Source: Scandinavium lactucae (GTDB taxonomy: Bacteria; Pseudomonadota; Gammaproteobacteria; Enterobacterales; Enterobacteriaceae). From it: DNA of 64,000 bases. Both the position numbers and the translations under genes were made by a program. Each line of letters opens with the position of its first letter. The first letter of the stretch is position 1. Of the stretch, positions 46,222 to 54,978 are shown piece by piece. Location of the stretch: positions 372,001 to 436,000 of the forward strand of contig NZ_JAWXRD010000002.1 of NCBI RefSeq assembly GCF_033843265.1, written 5' to 3'. The notes below the pieces were generated by a model that searched no databases, was not told the origin of the DNA, and saw nothing but the letters and a program-made list of their open reading frames with translations.

Positions 46222-48420
46222 ATGAAATTTGATAAACCGGCAGGTGAAAACCCTATCGATCGGCTCACCGTGGTGGGCCGTCCGCACGACAGAATTGATG
46301 GCCCGTTAAAAACCACCGGCACCGCCCACTACGCCTACGAATGGCATGATAAAGCCGATGACGTGGCCTATGGCTATGTGGTCGGGTCGGCCATTGCGAA
46401 GGGGCGTATCACCACCCTGAAGGTGCAGGCGGCGCAACAAGCGCCTGGCGTGCTGGGGGTGATCACCGCCGACAACGCCGGGCCGCTGGATAAAGGGGAG
46501 AGAAACACCGCCATGCTGCTCGGCGGCCCGGTAATTGAACATTATCACCAGGCCATCGCCCTGGTGGTGGCCGATACCTTTGAGCAGGCGCGCGCCGCCG
46601 CCGGGCTGGTGCAGGTCGAGTATCAGCGCGAGCCGGGAGAGTACTCACTGGCGCAGGCGAAACCCGGAGTCACCACGCCCCCTGAAGACGCACCGGATAA
46701 AAACGTCGGTGATTTTGACGCGGCCTGGTCTGCGGCAGCGGTGAAACTCGATGCCACCTATACCACGCCAGACCAGAGCCATCTGGCGATGGAGCCTCAT
46801 GCCTCCATGGCAGTCTGGGAAGGCGACACGCTCACGCTCTGGACATCGAACCAGATGATTGACTGGTGTCGAACCGATTTGGCGAAAACCCTGCGGATAC
46901 CGAAAGATAAGATTCGCATCATCTCCCCCTACATCGGTGGTGGCTTTGGCGGGAAACTGTTTTTGCGTAGCGACGCGCTGCTGGCGGCGCTCGCTGCCCG
47001 GGCGGTGAAGCGTCCGGTGAAAGTGATGCTGCCCCGCCCGCTTATCGCCAATAACACCACCCATCGTCCGGCGACCCTTCAGCACATCCGCCTCGGCAGC
47101 GACAGCCACGGTAAAATCACGGCCATCGCCCATGATAGCTGGTCCGGAAATTTGCCGGGCGGCACGCCGGAGACGGCGGTTCAGCAAACCGAGCTGCTGT
47201 ATGCCGGGGCTAATCGCCATACCGGTCTGCGCCTTGCCACCCTCAGCCTGCCGGAAGGCAATGCGATGCGTGCCCCGGGCGAAGCGCCGGGATTAATGGC
47301 GCTGGAAATTGCCATCGACGAACTTGCCGAGAAAGCGGGTATTGATCCGGTTGAGTTTCGCATTCTGAACGATACCCAGGTTGATCCCGCCGATCCCAGC
47401 CGTCCTTTTTCGCGTCGTCAGTTGATCGAATGCCTGCGCACCGGTGCGGATCATTTTGACTGGAAGCAGCGAAATCCTGTTCCGGCACAGGTTCGCGATG
47501 GGCGCTGGCTGGTGGGTTACGGCGTGGCGGCGGGTTTTCGCAATAACCTGCTGGCCCCCTCCGGGGCACGCGTACATCTCGACGCCAACGGCAACGTCAC
47601 CGTGGAAACCGATATGACGGATATCGGCACCGGCAGCTATACGATAATTGCCCAGACGGCTGCAGAGATGCTCGGCGTACCGATGGCGAACATTGAGGTC
47701 AAACTCGGTGACTCGCACTTCCCGGTCTCCGCCGGTTCCGGTGGACAATGGGGGGCCAACACCTCGACCGCCGGGGTCTACGCCGCCTGCGTCAAACTGC
47801 GCGACGCGATAGCCAAGGCGCTGGGGTTTGACCCAGACCAGGCGACGTTTGCCGAGGGCAAAATCAGGGATGCGACGCACAGCGCCCCGCTGGCAGACGC
47901 CGCGAAAGGCGGCACCTTGACCGTGGAAGAGACTATCGAATTTGGCGATCTCGATGAGCAGTATCAGCAGTCGACCTTCGCCGGGCACTTTGTCGAAGTC
48001 GGGGTTGATGCCGCCACCGGGGAAGTTCGCGTCCGTCGGATGCTGGCGGTGTGTGCCGCAGGCCGCATTCTTAATCCCAAAACGGCTCGCAGCCAGGTTA
48101 TCGGCGCGATGACCATGGGGCTTGGTGGAGCGCTGATGGAGGAGCTGGCGGTCGATAACCGTCTGGGCTATTTCGTCAATCACGATATGGCGGGCTATGA
48201 AGTGCCGGTTCATGCCGATGTCCCGCAACAGGAGGTAATTTTCCTTGATGATACCGACCCGATTTCTTCCCCGATGAAAGCCAAAGGGGTGGGCGAACTG
48301 GGGCTGTGCGGTGTTAGCGCGGCGATTGCCAATGCGATTTATAACGCAACAGGTGCCAGAGTGCGTGATTATCCCATGACGTTGGATAAACTGCTCCACG
48401 CCCTGCCGGACGTGGGCTAA
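46222..48420 (+). CDS. paoC: Aldehyde oxidoreductase molybdenum subunit PaoC
   Basis: 732-residue catalytic subunit binding molybdopterin cytosine dinucleotide; oxidises aromatic and other aldehydes to acids. Cofactor motifs GGGFGGK, the APGE segment (MRAPGEAPG) and the C-terminal catalytic Glu692 in GVGELG are present. Length equals E. coli PaoC (732). Third gene of the operon. Confidence 0.94.
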   Translation: MKFDKPAGENPIDRLTVVGRPHDRIDGPLKTTGTAHYAYEWHDKADDVAYGYVVGSAIAKGRITTLKVQAAQQAPGVLGVITADNAGPLDKGERNTAMLLGGPVIEHYHQAIALVVADTFEQARAAAGLVQVEYQREPGEYSLAQAKPGVTTPPEDAPDKNVGDFDAAWSAAAVKLDATYTTPDQSHLAMEPHASMAVWEGDTLTLWTSNQMIDWCRTDLAKTLRIPKDKIRIISPYIGGGFGGKLFLRSDALLAALAARAVKRPVKVMLPRPLIANNTTHRPATLQHIRLGSDSHGKITAIAHDSWSGNLPGGTPETAVQQTELLYAGANRHTGLRLATLSLPEGNAMRAPGEAPGLMALEIAIDELAEKAGIDPVEFRILNDTQVDPADPSRPFSRRQLIECLRTGADHFDWKQRNPVPAQVRDGRWLVGYGVAAGFRNNLLAPSGARVHLDANGNVTVETDMTDIGTGSYTIIAQTAAEMLGVPMANIEVKLGDSHFPVSAGSGGQWGANTSTAGVYAACVKLRDAIAKALGFDPDQATFAEGKIRDATHSAPLADAAKGGTLTVEETIEFGDLDEQYQQSTFAGHFVEVGVDAATGEVRVRRMLAVCAAGRILNPKTARSQVIGAMTMGLGGALMEELAVDNRLGYFVNHDMAGYEVPVHADVPQQEVIFLDDTDPISSPMKAKGVGELGLCGVSAAIANAIYNATGARVRDYPMTLDKLLHALPDVG

Positions 48421-48429
48421 GGAGCTGCC

Positions 48430-49371
48430 ATGCACAATGCTTCGCTGCTCGACAGCCCTGAAAACCGCCTGCTGCAACCCGAACAGGCGTTTCTGACCGA
48501 CGACAGCCGCGACGTTTTACGCTTCGCGGTGGAGGCACTCACCTCGGGGATGCGGGCGGCCCTGGTAACCCTGGTCGACATTCACGGCGGTGCGGCCCGG
48601 CCACTGGGCGCGCAAATGGCGGTGCGCGACGATGGCCGTTATTGCGGTTTTGTTTCCGGTGGCTGCGTGGAAAGCGCGGCATCTTTTGAAGCGATGGAAG
48701 CCATCGTCGCCGGAGAAGACCGCCAGGTGCGCTATGGGGCGGGCTCGCCGTGGTTCGATATCGTCCTGCCCTGTGGGGGCGGCATAACCCTGAGCATTCA
48801 TGTTTTGCGCTCGTCTCAGCCGCTGCTGGCGGTACTCAACAACCTTGAACAGCGTCAGCCCTGTGGATTGCGTTACGATCCCCACACGCAGACGCTGCGC
48901 AGTCTCCCGGCCCGGACACAAACGGGGTGGCGTGATGCTGGCTTTGAGATGGGGTATCGGCCCAATGTACAGGTGCTGGTGTGTGGGCGCTCGGTTGAAG
49001 CGCAGATGACAGCCTCGCTCGCACAGGCCGCCGGTTTTGCGGTTCACCTCAGTGAGTCGTTCCCATCGGTTGATGCCAGGATAATAGATGCCGACACCGC
49101 GGTGGTACTGCTCTGGCATGATTTACAGCGGGAAATCCCACTGTTGCTGGCCACCCGCGAGGCTGCGCCATTTTATATCGGGGCACTCGGCAGCCATCGC
49201 ACCCATTGCCAGCGGGTGCAAAAACTGAAGGCGTTGGGCTGGCGTGCGGATGAAATTGCGCGGATCAAAGCCCCGATTGGCATCTTCCCCAAGGCCCGCG
49301 ATGCGCGTTCGCTGGCGCTGTCGGTGCTGGCGGATGTGGCGGCGGCGCGTCTCGCATCAGGAGAGGCATAG
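48430..49371 (+). CDS. paoD: Molybdenum cofactor insertion chaperone PaoD (XdhC family)
   Basis: 313-residue XdhC/CoxI-family chaperone that binds the molybdenum cytosine dinucleotide cofactor and loads it into PaoC. N-terminal XdhC segment GCVESAASFEAMEA, C-terminal Rossmann-like part ending with YIGALGSHRTH and GIFPKARD. An AGGAG site precedes the start. Its TAG stop overlaps the next GTG start by one base. Confidence 0.9.
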   Translation: MHNASLLDSPENRLLQPEQAFLTDDSRDVLRFAVEALTSGMRAALVTLVDIHGGAARPLGAQMAVRDDGRYCGFVSGGCVESAASFEAMEAIVAGEDRQVRYGAGSPWFDIVLPCGGGITLSIHVLRSSQPLLAVLNNLEQRQPCGLRYDPHTQTLRSLPARTQTGWRDAGFEMGYRPNVQVLVCGRSVEAQMTASLAQAAGFAVHLSESFPSVDARIIDADTAVVLLWHDLQREIPLLLATREAAPFYIGALGSHRTHCQRVQKLKALGWRADEIARIKAPIGIFPKARDARSLALSVLADVAAARLASGEA

Positions 49372-49922
49372 TGCCCTCCCCGGTGGTGATTATTCTCGCC
49401 GCAGGACGTGGGGAGCGCTTTCTGGCCTCCGGGGCGACAACCCACAAGCTGGAGGCACAGTTAGGCACGCAGTCTGTCCTCAGCCATGTCATCCGGGCGG
49501 CAGAGGCCAGCGGGCTTGGCTGGTATATCGTCCGTCCGGAAGGCGGCACACAGGGAATGGGGGAGTCGATTTCGCTCGGCGTGCGCGCCACGCCCCACGC
49601 CTCCGGCTGGCTGATCCTGCCCGCTGACCTGCCTTTGATTCAACCGGCCACCCTACAACGCGTGGCCGAAGGCTTGTCCGAAAAATCGCTGGTCGTGCCC
49701 TGTTACGCCCAGCAGTCAGGCCATCCGGTGGGATTTAGTCGCGCGTATCAGGCGCAGTTGCTGGCGCTCAGCGGCGACTCCGGGGCCAGGGAAATTGTGC
49801 GCCGCGCTCGTCAACGGGGCGCGGTGCTGGATCTTGCCCTTGCCGATTACGGCATGGTGCATGACATCGACACCCTGAGCGATTTGCAGTGGGCTCAAGC
49901 GCTGATTAATGAACCCAATTAA
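49371..49922 (+). CDS. MocA-like molybdopterin nucleotidyltransferase
   Basis: 183-residue NTP-transferase-3 family protein with ILAAGRGERF, PADLPL (metal-binding Asp) and GHPVGF motifs, the pattern of MocA/MobA enzymes. Beside paoD it most likely makes the cytosine dinucleotide form of Moco needed by PaoC; the specificity for CTP is inferred from context. Starts with GTG 49371 after AGGAG. In E. coli mocA lies away from paoABCD, so linkage is notable. Confidence 0.82.
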   Translation: MPSPVVIILAAGRGERFLASGATTHKLEAQLGTQSVLSHVIRAAEASGLGWYIVRPEGGTQGMGESISLGVRATPHASGWLILPADLPLIQPATLQRVAEGLSEKSLVVPCYAQQSGHPVGFSRAYQAQLLALSGDSGAREIVRRARQRGAVLDLALADYGMVHDIDTLSDLQWAQALINEPN

Positions 49923-50040
49923 TAAACCTTAGCAAATTACACCCTCTAATCAAATTAATCCCCCTGCGCTATGCTTCAATCCTCTTCAGAACAAGCCGTA
50001 AACCCGACGTATACCGCCGCCGCAATAGAGGAATTCCCGT

Positions 50041-51030
50041 ATGCAAAAACGTTTTCTTGGTCAATCCGGGCTTGAAGTCTCGGCCCTCGGCCTGGGCTGT
50101 ATGGGCCTGAGCCATGGCTACGGCCCGGCCACAGATACCCGTCAGGCAGTGGAATTGATCCGCGCCGCCGTCGAGCGCGGCGTTACCTTCTTCGATACCG
50201 CCGAAGTGTATGGCCCGTATGTGAATGAAGAAGTGGTCGGCGAAGCGTTAAAACCGTTCCGTGATCGGGTGATTATCGCCACCAAATTTGGATTTACCTT
50301 CGGGGCCGACAATAAGCAGCAAATATTGAACAGTCGTCCGGAGCATATTCGTCAGGCGGTGGAAGGCTCGCTGCGTCGCCTCAAAACCGACGTCATTGAC
50401 CTGCTATATCAGCATCGCGTCGACCCGGACGTGCCGATTGAGGACGTTGCTGGCACGGTGAAAGCGTTGATTGCTGAAGGCAAAGTTAAACATTTTGGCC
50501 TGTCCGAAGCGGGTGTCCAAACCATCCGCCGGGCGCATGCGGTGCAGCCGGTCGCCGCGCTGCAAAGCGAATATTCGATGTGGTGGCGCGAACCGGAACA
50601 GGAGATCCTACCGCTGCTGGAAGAGTTGGGGATCGGCTTTGTGCCATTCAGCCCGTTAGGTAAAGGCTTCCTGACCGGGGCCATTAAAGCTGGAACGACG
50701 TTTGGTCAAGACGATTTCCGCAGCCAGGTGCCGCGCTTTGCCACTGAGGCCATAGAAGCCAATGAAAAACTGGTGGCGCTGCTGGGTGAAATCGCCGCCG
50801 AAAAAAGCGTGACTTCTGCCCAGATTGCCCTGGCCTGGCTGCTGGCACAAAAACCGTGGATCGTGCCTATTCCTGGCACCACCAAGTTACATCGTCTGGA
50901 GGAAAATCTGGGGGCTGCGGACCTTATTCTGAGTCAGGATGAGTTACGCAAAGTTAACCAGGCGCTGGAAACGGTAAAAATCGTTGGGGAACGCTACCCG
51001 GCGGCGTTACAGGCGAGAGTGGGACGTTAG
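50041..51030 (+). CDS. Aldo/keto reductase
   Basis: 329-residue NADPH-dependent oxidoreductase of the YakC/AKR13-like group. The (beta/alpha)8 barrel carries the tetrad residues in FFDTAEVYGPY (Asp, Tyr), ATKFGF (Lys) and YQHRVD (His); the NADPH-binding end is IPIPGTTKLHRLEEN-like, starting IVPIPGT. GAGGAA lies before the ATG. It may reduce aldehydes that PaoABC oxidises, but it is a separate transcription unit 118 bp on; substrate unknown. Confidence 0.9.
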   Translation: MQKRFLGQSGLEVSALGLGCMGLSHGYGPATDTRQAVELIRAAVERGVTFFDTAEVYGPYVNEEVVGEALKPFRDRVIIATKFGFTFGADNKQQILNSRPEHIRQAVEGSLRRLKTDVIDLLYQHRVDPDVPIEDVAGTVKALIAEGKVKHFGLSEAGVQTIRRAHAVQPVAALQSEYSMWWREPEQEILPLLEELGIGFVPFSPLGKGFLTGAIKAGTTFGQDDFRSQVPRFATEAIEANEKLVALLGEIAAEKSVTSAQIALAWLLAQKPWIVPIPGTTKLHRLEENLGAADLILSQDELRKVNQALETVKIVGERYPAALQARVGR

Positions 51031-51791
51031 GGCTTTATCCCACCACTTCCCTTGAATAGTTAGTAGAATTAGCCAGCCTATTATCCCCCCTACCTTTGGC
51101 ATCCAAACAGATATCCATGCGACTCGATAAGCCCTTTATCGAGTCAATTTTATTTCATCTCAAGATAATAAAATCAAAAAGTTCATCGGCTGTCGCGATT
51201 GAAAACCCGTGCCGAAATGCCTCCCGTTCAGGAAAAAACAGTTCAGTTCCGCAAAGCCATTACTTGGATATTCACATCACAATCTCAATACCACTCCCCT
51301 ACCCCACCATAATCCATTGATTTACTTCAAAATAACCATCACCACGGTGAATCAATGCCGTCTATTTATCCTTAAGTAATTTTTTGCTGTAAATAATAAT
51401 GTATTTGATATACAAATAACACATCATTACATTAACGTATTATTTTTCTGTGCTTAGGCACGTATTTAATTGCTTCTTCAAAAAATAAAAGCAGATAAAA
51501 CAATAAAAATAACAATCTGTTACAACACTTTTACCTCGAGGGCGACACATATTAACCCCCTTAGTCTTAGAAAAAGTCGCAAGCACAAAAATCAGATCAT
51601 ATCCATTTGATACACAACCATTTATTGAATGTGTGTCAGCAATCCAACCGAATAACACAATAACATTATCGCACTACTCCAAAATAAATAATATTACTAG
51701 TCATTTCAACTTCTTACAGCATGAGAAAAAAACAAGACTATTATTTATCTGTCTCGGCAACATTCGATTTACTAAATTACATGGAGTAAAC
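51031..51791. other. AT-rich spacer before luxI; left edge of accessory segment
   Basis: A 761-bp spacer with base composition clearly more AT-rich than the DNA to the left. No gene is supported. It holds the hairpin at 51121-51145 and the upstream region of luxI. I searched by eye for a lux-box-like CTG-N10-CAG palindrome and found none here. Confidence 0.55.
51121..51145 (+). terminator. Hairpin downstream of the aldo/keto reductase
   Basis: Perfect 10-bp stem GACTCGATAA / TTATCGAGTC with a 5-nt loop, followed by AATTTTATTT. It lies 90 bp after the reductase stop and probably terminates that transcript. It also marks the point where AT-rich DNA begins. Confidence 0.6.
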
Positions 51792-52397
51792 ATGATTTCT
51801 TTTTTTGATGAATCCTTTAACGAGATTGAAGGTAAGAAATTAAATGAGTGCTTTAAACTAAGAAAAAAAACATTTAGCGACCGTTTGAAGTGGGCAGTGA
51901 AATGCAAGGACAACATGGAGTTTGATGAGTATGATAACGAAAATGCGTCGTATATTTTTGGAGTAAGTAATGATTCTCTGATCTGCAGTGCTCGTTTAAT
52001 TGAAACCAAGCATCCTAATATGATAACGCATACGTTTCATGATTACTTTAAAGACTTAAAAATACCTGAAGGCAATTTCATTGAGTCCAGCCGTTTTTTT
52101 GTTGATAAGGAGCGAGCTGCGGATCTTCTGGGGAGTGGATACCCGGTAACTCATGATCTGTTCCTGGCTATTGTTAACTATGCACGTCAGCATGGCTATG
52201 ATGGGATCCTAACAATTGTGAGTCATGCGATGATGTTAATCATCAAACGATCAGGTTGGAAGTTGTCCATTTTAAACATTGGTGTTTCAGAGAAACATCA
52301 AAATATTTATTTACTTCAGCTTCCTGTTGATGAAGTTACAGTGAGCACATTGATGAGTAAAATAACCAAACACAATGCATTACCGTTAGCGGCATAG
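51792..52397 (+). CDS. Acyl-homoserine-lactone synthase (LuxI family)
   Basis: 201-residue quorum-sensing signal synthase joining S-adenosylmethionine and an acyl carrier protein-bound fatty acid. All classical invariant residues are in place: Arg24, Phe28, Trp34, Glu43, Asp45, Asp48, Arg68, Phe82, Glu98 and Arg101 (ESSRFFVD). ATG 51792 follows GGAG; the longer frame upstream is not conserved. It resembles the EsaI/ExpI type of enterics. It is convergent with a LuxR gene, 28 bp between stops, the arrangement of esaI-esaR. The acyl chain cannot be told from sequence. Confidence 0.93.
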   Translation: MISFFDESFNEIEGKKLNECFKLRKKTFSDRLKWAVKCKDNMEFDEYDNENASYIFGVSNDSLICSARLIETKHPNMITHTFHDYFKDLKIPEGNFIESSRFFVDKERAADLLGSGYPVTHDLFLAIVNYARQHGYDGILTIVSHAMMLIIKRSGWKLSILNIGVSEKHQNIYLLQLPVDEVTVSTLMSKITKHNALPLAA

Positions 52398-52425
52398 TAA
52401 TGCACTAAGCTGGTTGGGTCTTACA

Positions 52426-53130
52426 TTAAGGTGAAATAATCAAGTTAAGTTCAATGCCGAGACGTATTGCATGCTTACTATTAGTAACACCGAGTTTTTT
52501 ACATATATTACGCAAATGAAATTTCACAGTACTTAATGTAATGCCCAACATACATCCTATTTCAACATTGGTTTTTCCTTTGCTTGCCCAATAAAATACC
52601 TCATGTTCTCTTGCGGAGAACAATGGTTTATCAAATGAGCTATCTTTTTTATTTGAGGTAATGTCAAGATAATATGCATGGGTGTCTACTAAAAATTGAA
52701 AAATGTTGCTTTTGTTTTCAATGATATTTATTTCACGACTCTCATCACCAGGAGGAAGTAGAAATGATAACATAGCTAAATTATCACAGTGATCATGAAG
52801 GACGAAGGTATATCCTCCAGTAATGCCTTGCTTGGCCGACTGTGTAAACACTTTAGTCAGGTTTGCTCTCTCCGTTAAAGAAAAGCACTCTGCCCAACTA
52901 AATGAGGTTATACGGTTCATTGCAATTAATACGACTGGATCAATAAATTGATAGCTATTAGAAAGATAGATATCTTGCCAGGCTGCAGGATAAGTTGAGG
53001 CAGTGAAAATTTCAGATGGATTCGTTTTTTTCAAGACTAAATATGTATACATCATATCTGTCAAGTTGGATTCTCTTAGATAATCAGAAAAAATACGCTT
53101 GATTTTGACCGATAGGTTTTGTTGTTCCAA
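52426..53130 (-). CDS. LuxR-type quorum-sensing regulator (EsaR/ExpR group)
   Basis: 234-residue regulator. The autoinducer-binding domain has the AHL-pocket residues Trp51, Tyr55, Asp64, Pro65 and Trp79, and the segment GGYTFVLHDH; the C-terminal LuxR helix-turn-helix is REHEVFYWASKGKTNVEIG to KLGVTNSKHAIRLGIEL. TTG 53130 is chosen as start: GGAG lies 5 bp before it and the N-terminus then aligns in length with EsaR and ExpR. ATG 53178 would add 16 residues. EsaR-type members bind DNA without ligand and release it when AHL is present. Confidence 0.9.
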   Translation of the reverse strand: MEQQNLSVKIKRIFSDYLRESNLTDMMYTYLVLKKTNPSEIFTASTYPAAWQDIYLSNSYQFIDPVVLIAMNRITSFSWAECFSLTERANLTKVFTQSAKQGITGGYTFVLHDHCDNLAMLSFLLPPGDESREINIIENKSNIFQFLVDTHAYYLDITSNKKDSSFDKPLFSAREHEVFYWASKGKTNVEIGCMLGITLSTVKFHLRNICKKLGVTNSKHAIRLGIELNLIISP

Positions 53131-53653
53131 GTGCGCTCCATAAATGTTTATCCAAACCTCAACAGAATAACCTAACATATCCTTGCAAAGGGTATGTAAT
53201 TGTGTGGTTATGTAAATAATCCTGGATGTCAGAAATATTACAATAGGATAGCGTCTGCATGCTGGGAAAAGATTCATCTCTCTCAGCTCAAACTGTTAGA
53301 GCGATATGCGGCACAAAAAAACAAACAACAACGATTATCACGGCGAAAACTCGTGGTATGTATTGCCACCAGAAGCGCTCACCAACCACGATAATAGCAC
53401 TCTGGAAATGCAGCCGCCATCATATCAACCTGAAAATAGTGTTTCAGTATTCAATTATTATCATGAGGATCTGGCGACTTATCCTACCCTACCGAGCCCG
53501 ATGTTTAGTTAATATAAAAATACCCTTGATTCTCGACGTTTTTTATCTAAACCTTACTTATGCACACAGTTATCTTAAAGCCAACGCTTTTGCGGTCTGT
53601 CATCATTATCTCGTCCTGATTTAATTAGTATTAACGAGAAGTTAAATAATTTC

Positions 53654-53677
53654 ATTACGGACTTTCAAACCCGTAAT
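53654..53677. promoter_or_regulatory. Dyad ATTACGG-N10-CCGTAAT, candidate operator
   Basis: Perfect 7-bp inverted repeat centred about 60 bp before the predicted transcription start of the thiolase operon and ending 17 bp before its -35 box. Position suits an activator or a repressor; the binding protein is unknown. Confidence 0.45.
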
Positions 53678-53694
53678 CAGTTAACTTTCTGTTC

Positions 53695-53722
53695 CTGACA
53701 AGTCACACCATATTGTTATGAT
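53695..53722 (+). promoter_or_regulatory. Sigma-70 promoter of the thiolase operon
   Basis: -35 CTGACA and -10 TATGAT, each one base off consensus, with a 16-bp spacer. The -10 covers the first in-frame ATG (53718), which argues that translation starts at the GTG at 53742. The implied 5' leader is short and contains the AGGAG ribosome site. Confidence 0.65.
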
Positions 53723-53741
53723 ACGTCTCCAGGAGTCACAA

Positions 53742-54932
53742 GTGATTAAAGATAATGATGTTGTAATTCTAGATTTAGCCAGAACGGCGGTGGGTGCATT
53801 CAATGGTTCGTTGTCAACTATGTCTGCAACTACACTAGGTGCTAAGGTTATTAAAAATTTATTAACGAAACTCAACCTTGATCCGAAAAATATTGATGAA
53901 GTGATTATCGGGCAGGTATTGACCGCCGGTTGTGGGCAAAACCCGGCGCGCCAGACAGCTATCAATGCAGGGATCCCAGAACATGTTTCTGCGCTGACCA
54001 TTAATAAAGTTTGTGGCTCCGGTTTAAAAACACTTCAACTGGCTGCTCAGGCTATCAAAAACGGGGATGCAGAACTCGTTATTGCTGGTGGCCAGGAAAA
54101 TATGAGTCAGGCACCTCATATTCTCCCCCGCTCCCGTCAGGGGGTAAAAATGGGACCATGGACACTTGAGGACTCGATGGTAAAAGATGGGTTATGGGAT
54201 GCTTTCCATAACTATCACATGGGCCAGACGGCCGAAAATATTGCTGAAAAATGGCAGATATCCAGGGAAGAGCAAGATAATTTTGCTTATGCGTCTCAGC
54301 AAAAAGCCGCGCAGGCGTTAGAAAACCATGGTTTTGAGAGTGAGATAGTCACCATCGAGATCCCCCGCAAGCGCCAACCCTCCCTGCAATTTTGTCGTGA
54401 TGAATACCCTCGCCCCCAAACTACACCCGATGCACTGTCCTCTCTTTCACCGGCATTTAATCCTCAGGGAACGGTGACGGCCGGGAATGCATCAGGTGTG
54501 AACGATGGTGCCGCCATGGTCGTGCTGGCTTCAGCCCGTCGCGCCCGCGAACTTGGCATCGCGCCAATCGCGGTATTGCGTAGTGTCGCGACAGCCGGCG
54601 TCTCACCTGAATTGATGGGAACCGGTCCGGTACCTGCATCACGAAAAGCTCTGGAAAAAGCAGGTTGGAGTGTTGATAGCCTGGATTTAATTGAAGCCAA
54701 TGAAGCCTTCGCCGCTCAGGCCATTGCGGTTAACCGTGAAATGCAGTGGGACACAAACCGCGTCAACGTTAACGGCGGGGCTATTGCGTTGGGGCATCCG
54801 GTGGGAGCATCCGGAACGCGTATTTTTGTTTCACTGGTTCATGAAATGCGCCGACAACAGCTTAAGAAAGGCCTGGCGACGCTCTGCATTGGTGGTGGAA
54901 TGGGGATCGCTGCAACCGTCGAGCTCATCTAA
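53742..54932 (+). CDS. Acetyl-CoA C-acetyltransferase (thiolase)
   Basis: 396-residue biosynthetic-type thiolase (AtoB/ThlA family) condensing two acetyl-CoA to acetoacetyl-CoA. Catalytic residues: nucleophile Cys91 (KVCGSGLK), His352 (ALGHPVGASG) and Cys382 (CIGGGMG). GTG 53742 is taken as start, with AGGAG six bases before it. First gene of a four-gene operon with ptb-, buk- and adc-like genes, which suggests it supplies acetoacetyl-CoA. Degradative use in the reverse direction is possible. Confidence 0.92.
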   Translation: MIKDNDVVILDLARTAVGAFNGSLSTMSATTLGAKVIKNLLTKLNLDPKNIDEVIIGQVLTAGCGQNPARQTAINAGIPEHVSALTINKVCGSGLKTLQLAAQAIKNGDAELVIAGGQENMSQAPHILPRSRQGVKMGPWTLEDSMVKDGLWDAFHNYHMGQTAENIAEKWQISREEQDNFAYASQQKAAQALENHGFESEIVTIEIPRKRQPSLQFCRDEYPRPQTTPDALSSLSPAFNPQGTVTAGNASGVNDGAAMVVLASARRARELGIAPIAVLRSVATAGVSPELMGTGPVPASRKALEKAGWSVDSLDLIEANEAFAAQAIAVNREMQWDTNRVNVNGGAIALGHPVGASGTRIFVSLVHEMRRQQLKKGLATLCIGGGMGIAATVELI

Positions 54933-54978
54933 TTCCCTCAGTTAACCTGTTGTTTTCATAATTATTTAGAAGGTCATT

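Larger units (their letters stand above)
53131..53741. promoter_or_regulatory. Divergent control region luxR / thiolase operon
   Basis: A 611-bp non-coding region between luxR (minus) and the thiolase operon (plus). It contains two dyads: CTGAAA-ATAGTG-TTTCAG (53430-53447) and ATTACGG-N10-CCGTAAT (53654-53677), and a good sigma-70 promoter (listed separately). A 68-codon frame at 53306-53512 has only a weak ribosome site and no recognised family. Confidence 0.6.

Noticed and set aside
51600..51791. lux box in front of luxI
   Set aside because: No CTG-N10-CAG type palindrome could be found; the AT-rich sequence gives only chance matches.
53259..53624. Frames of 121 and 68 codons between luxR and thiolase
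   Set aside because: They overlap each other in different frames, lack good ribosome sites and have no family features; the region looks regulatory. The 68-codon frame (53306-53512) is the less unlikely one.
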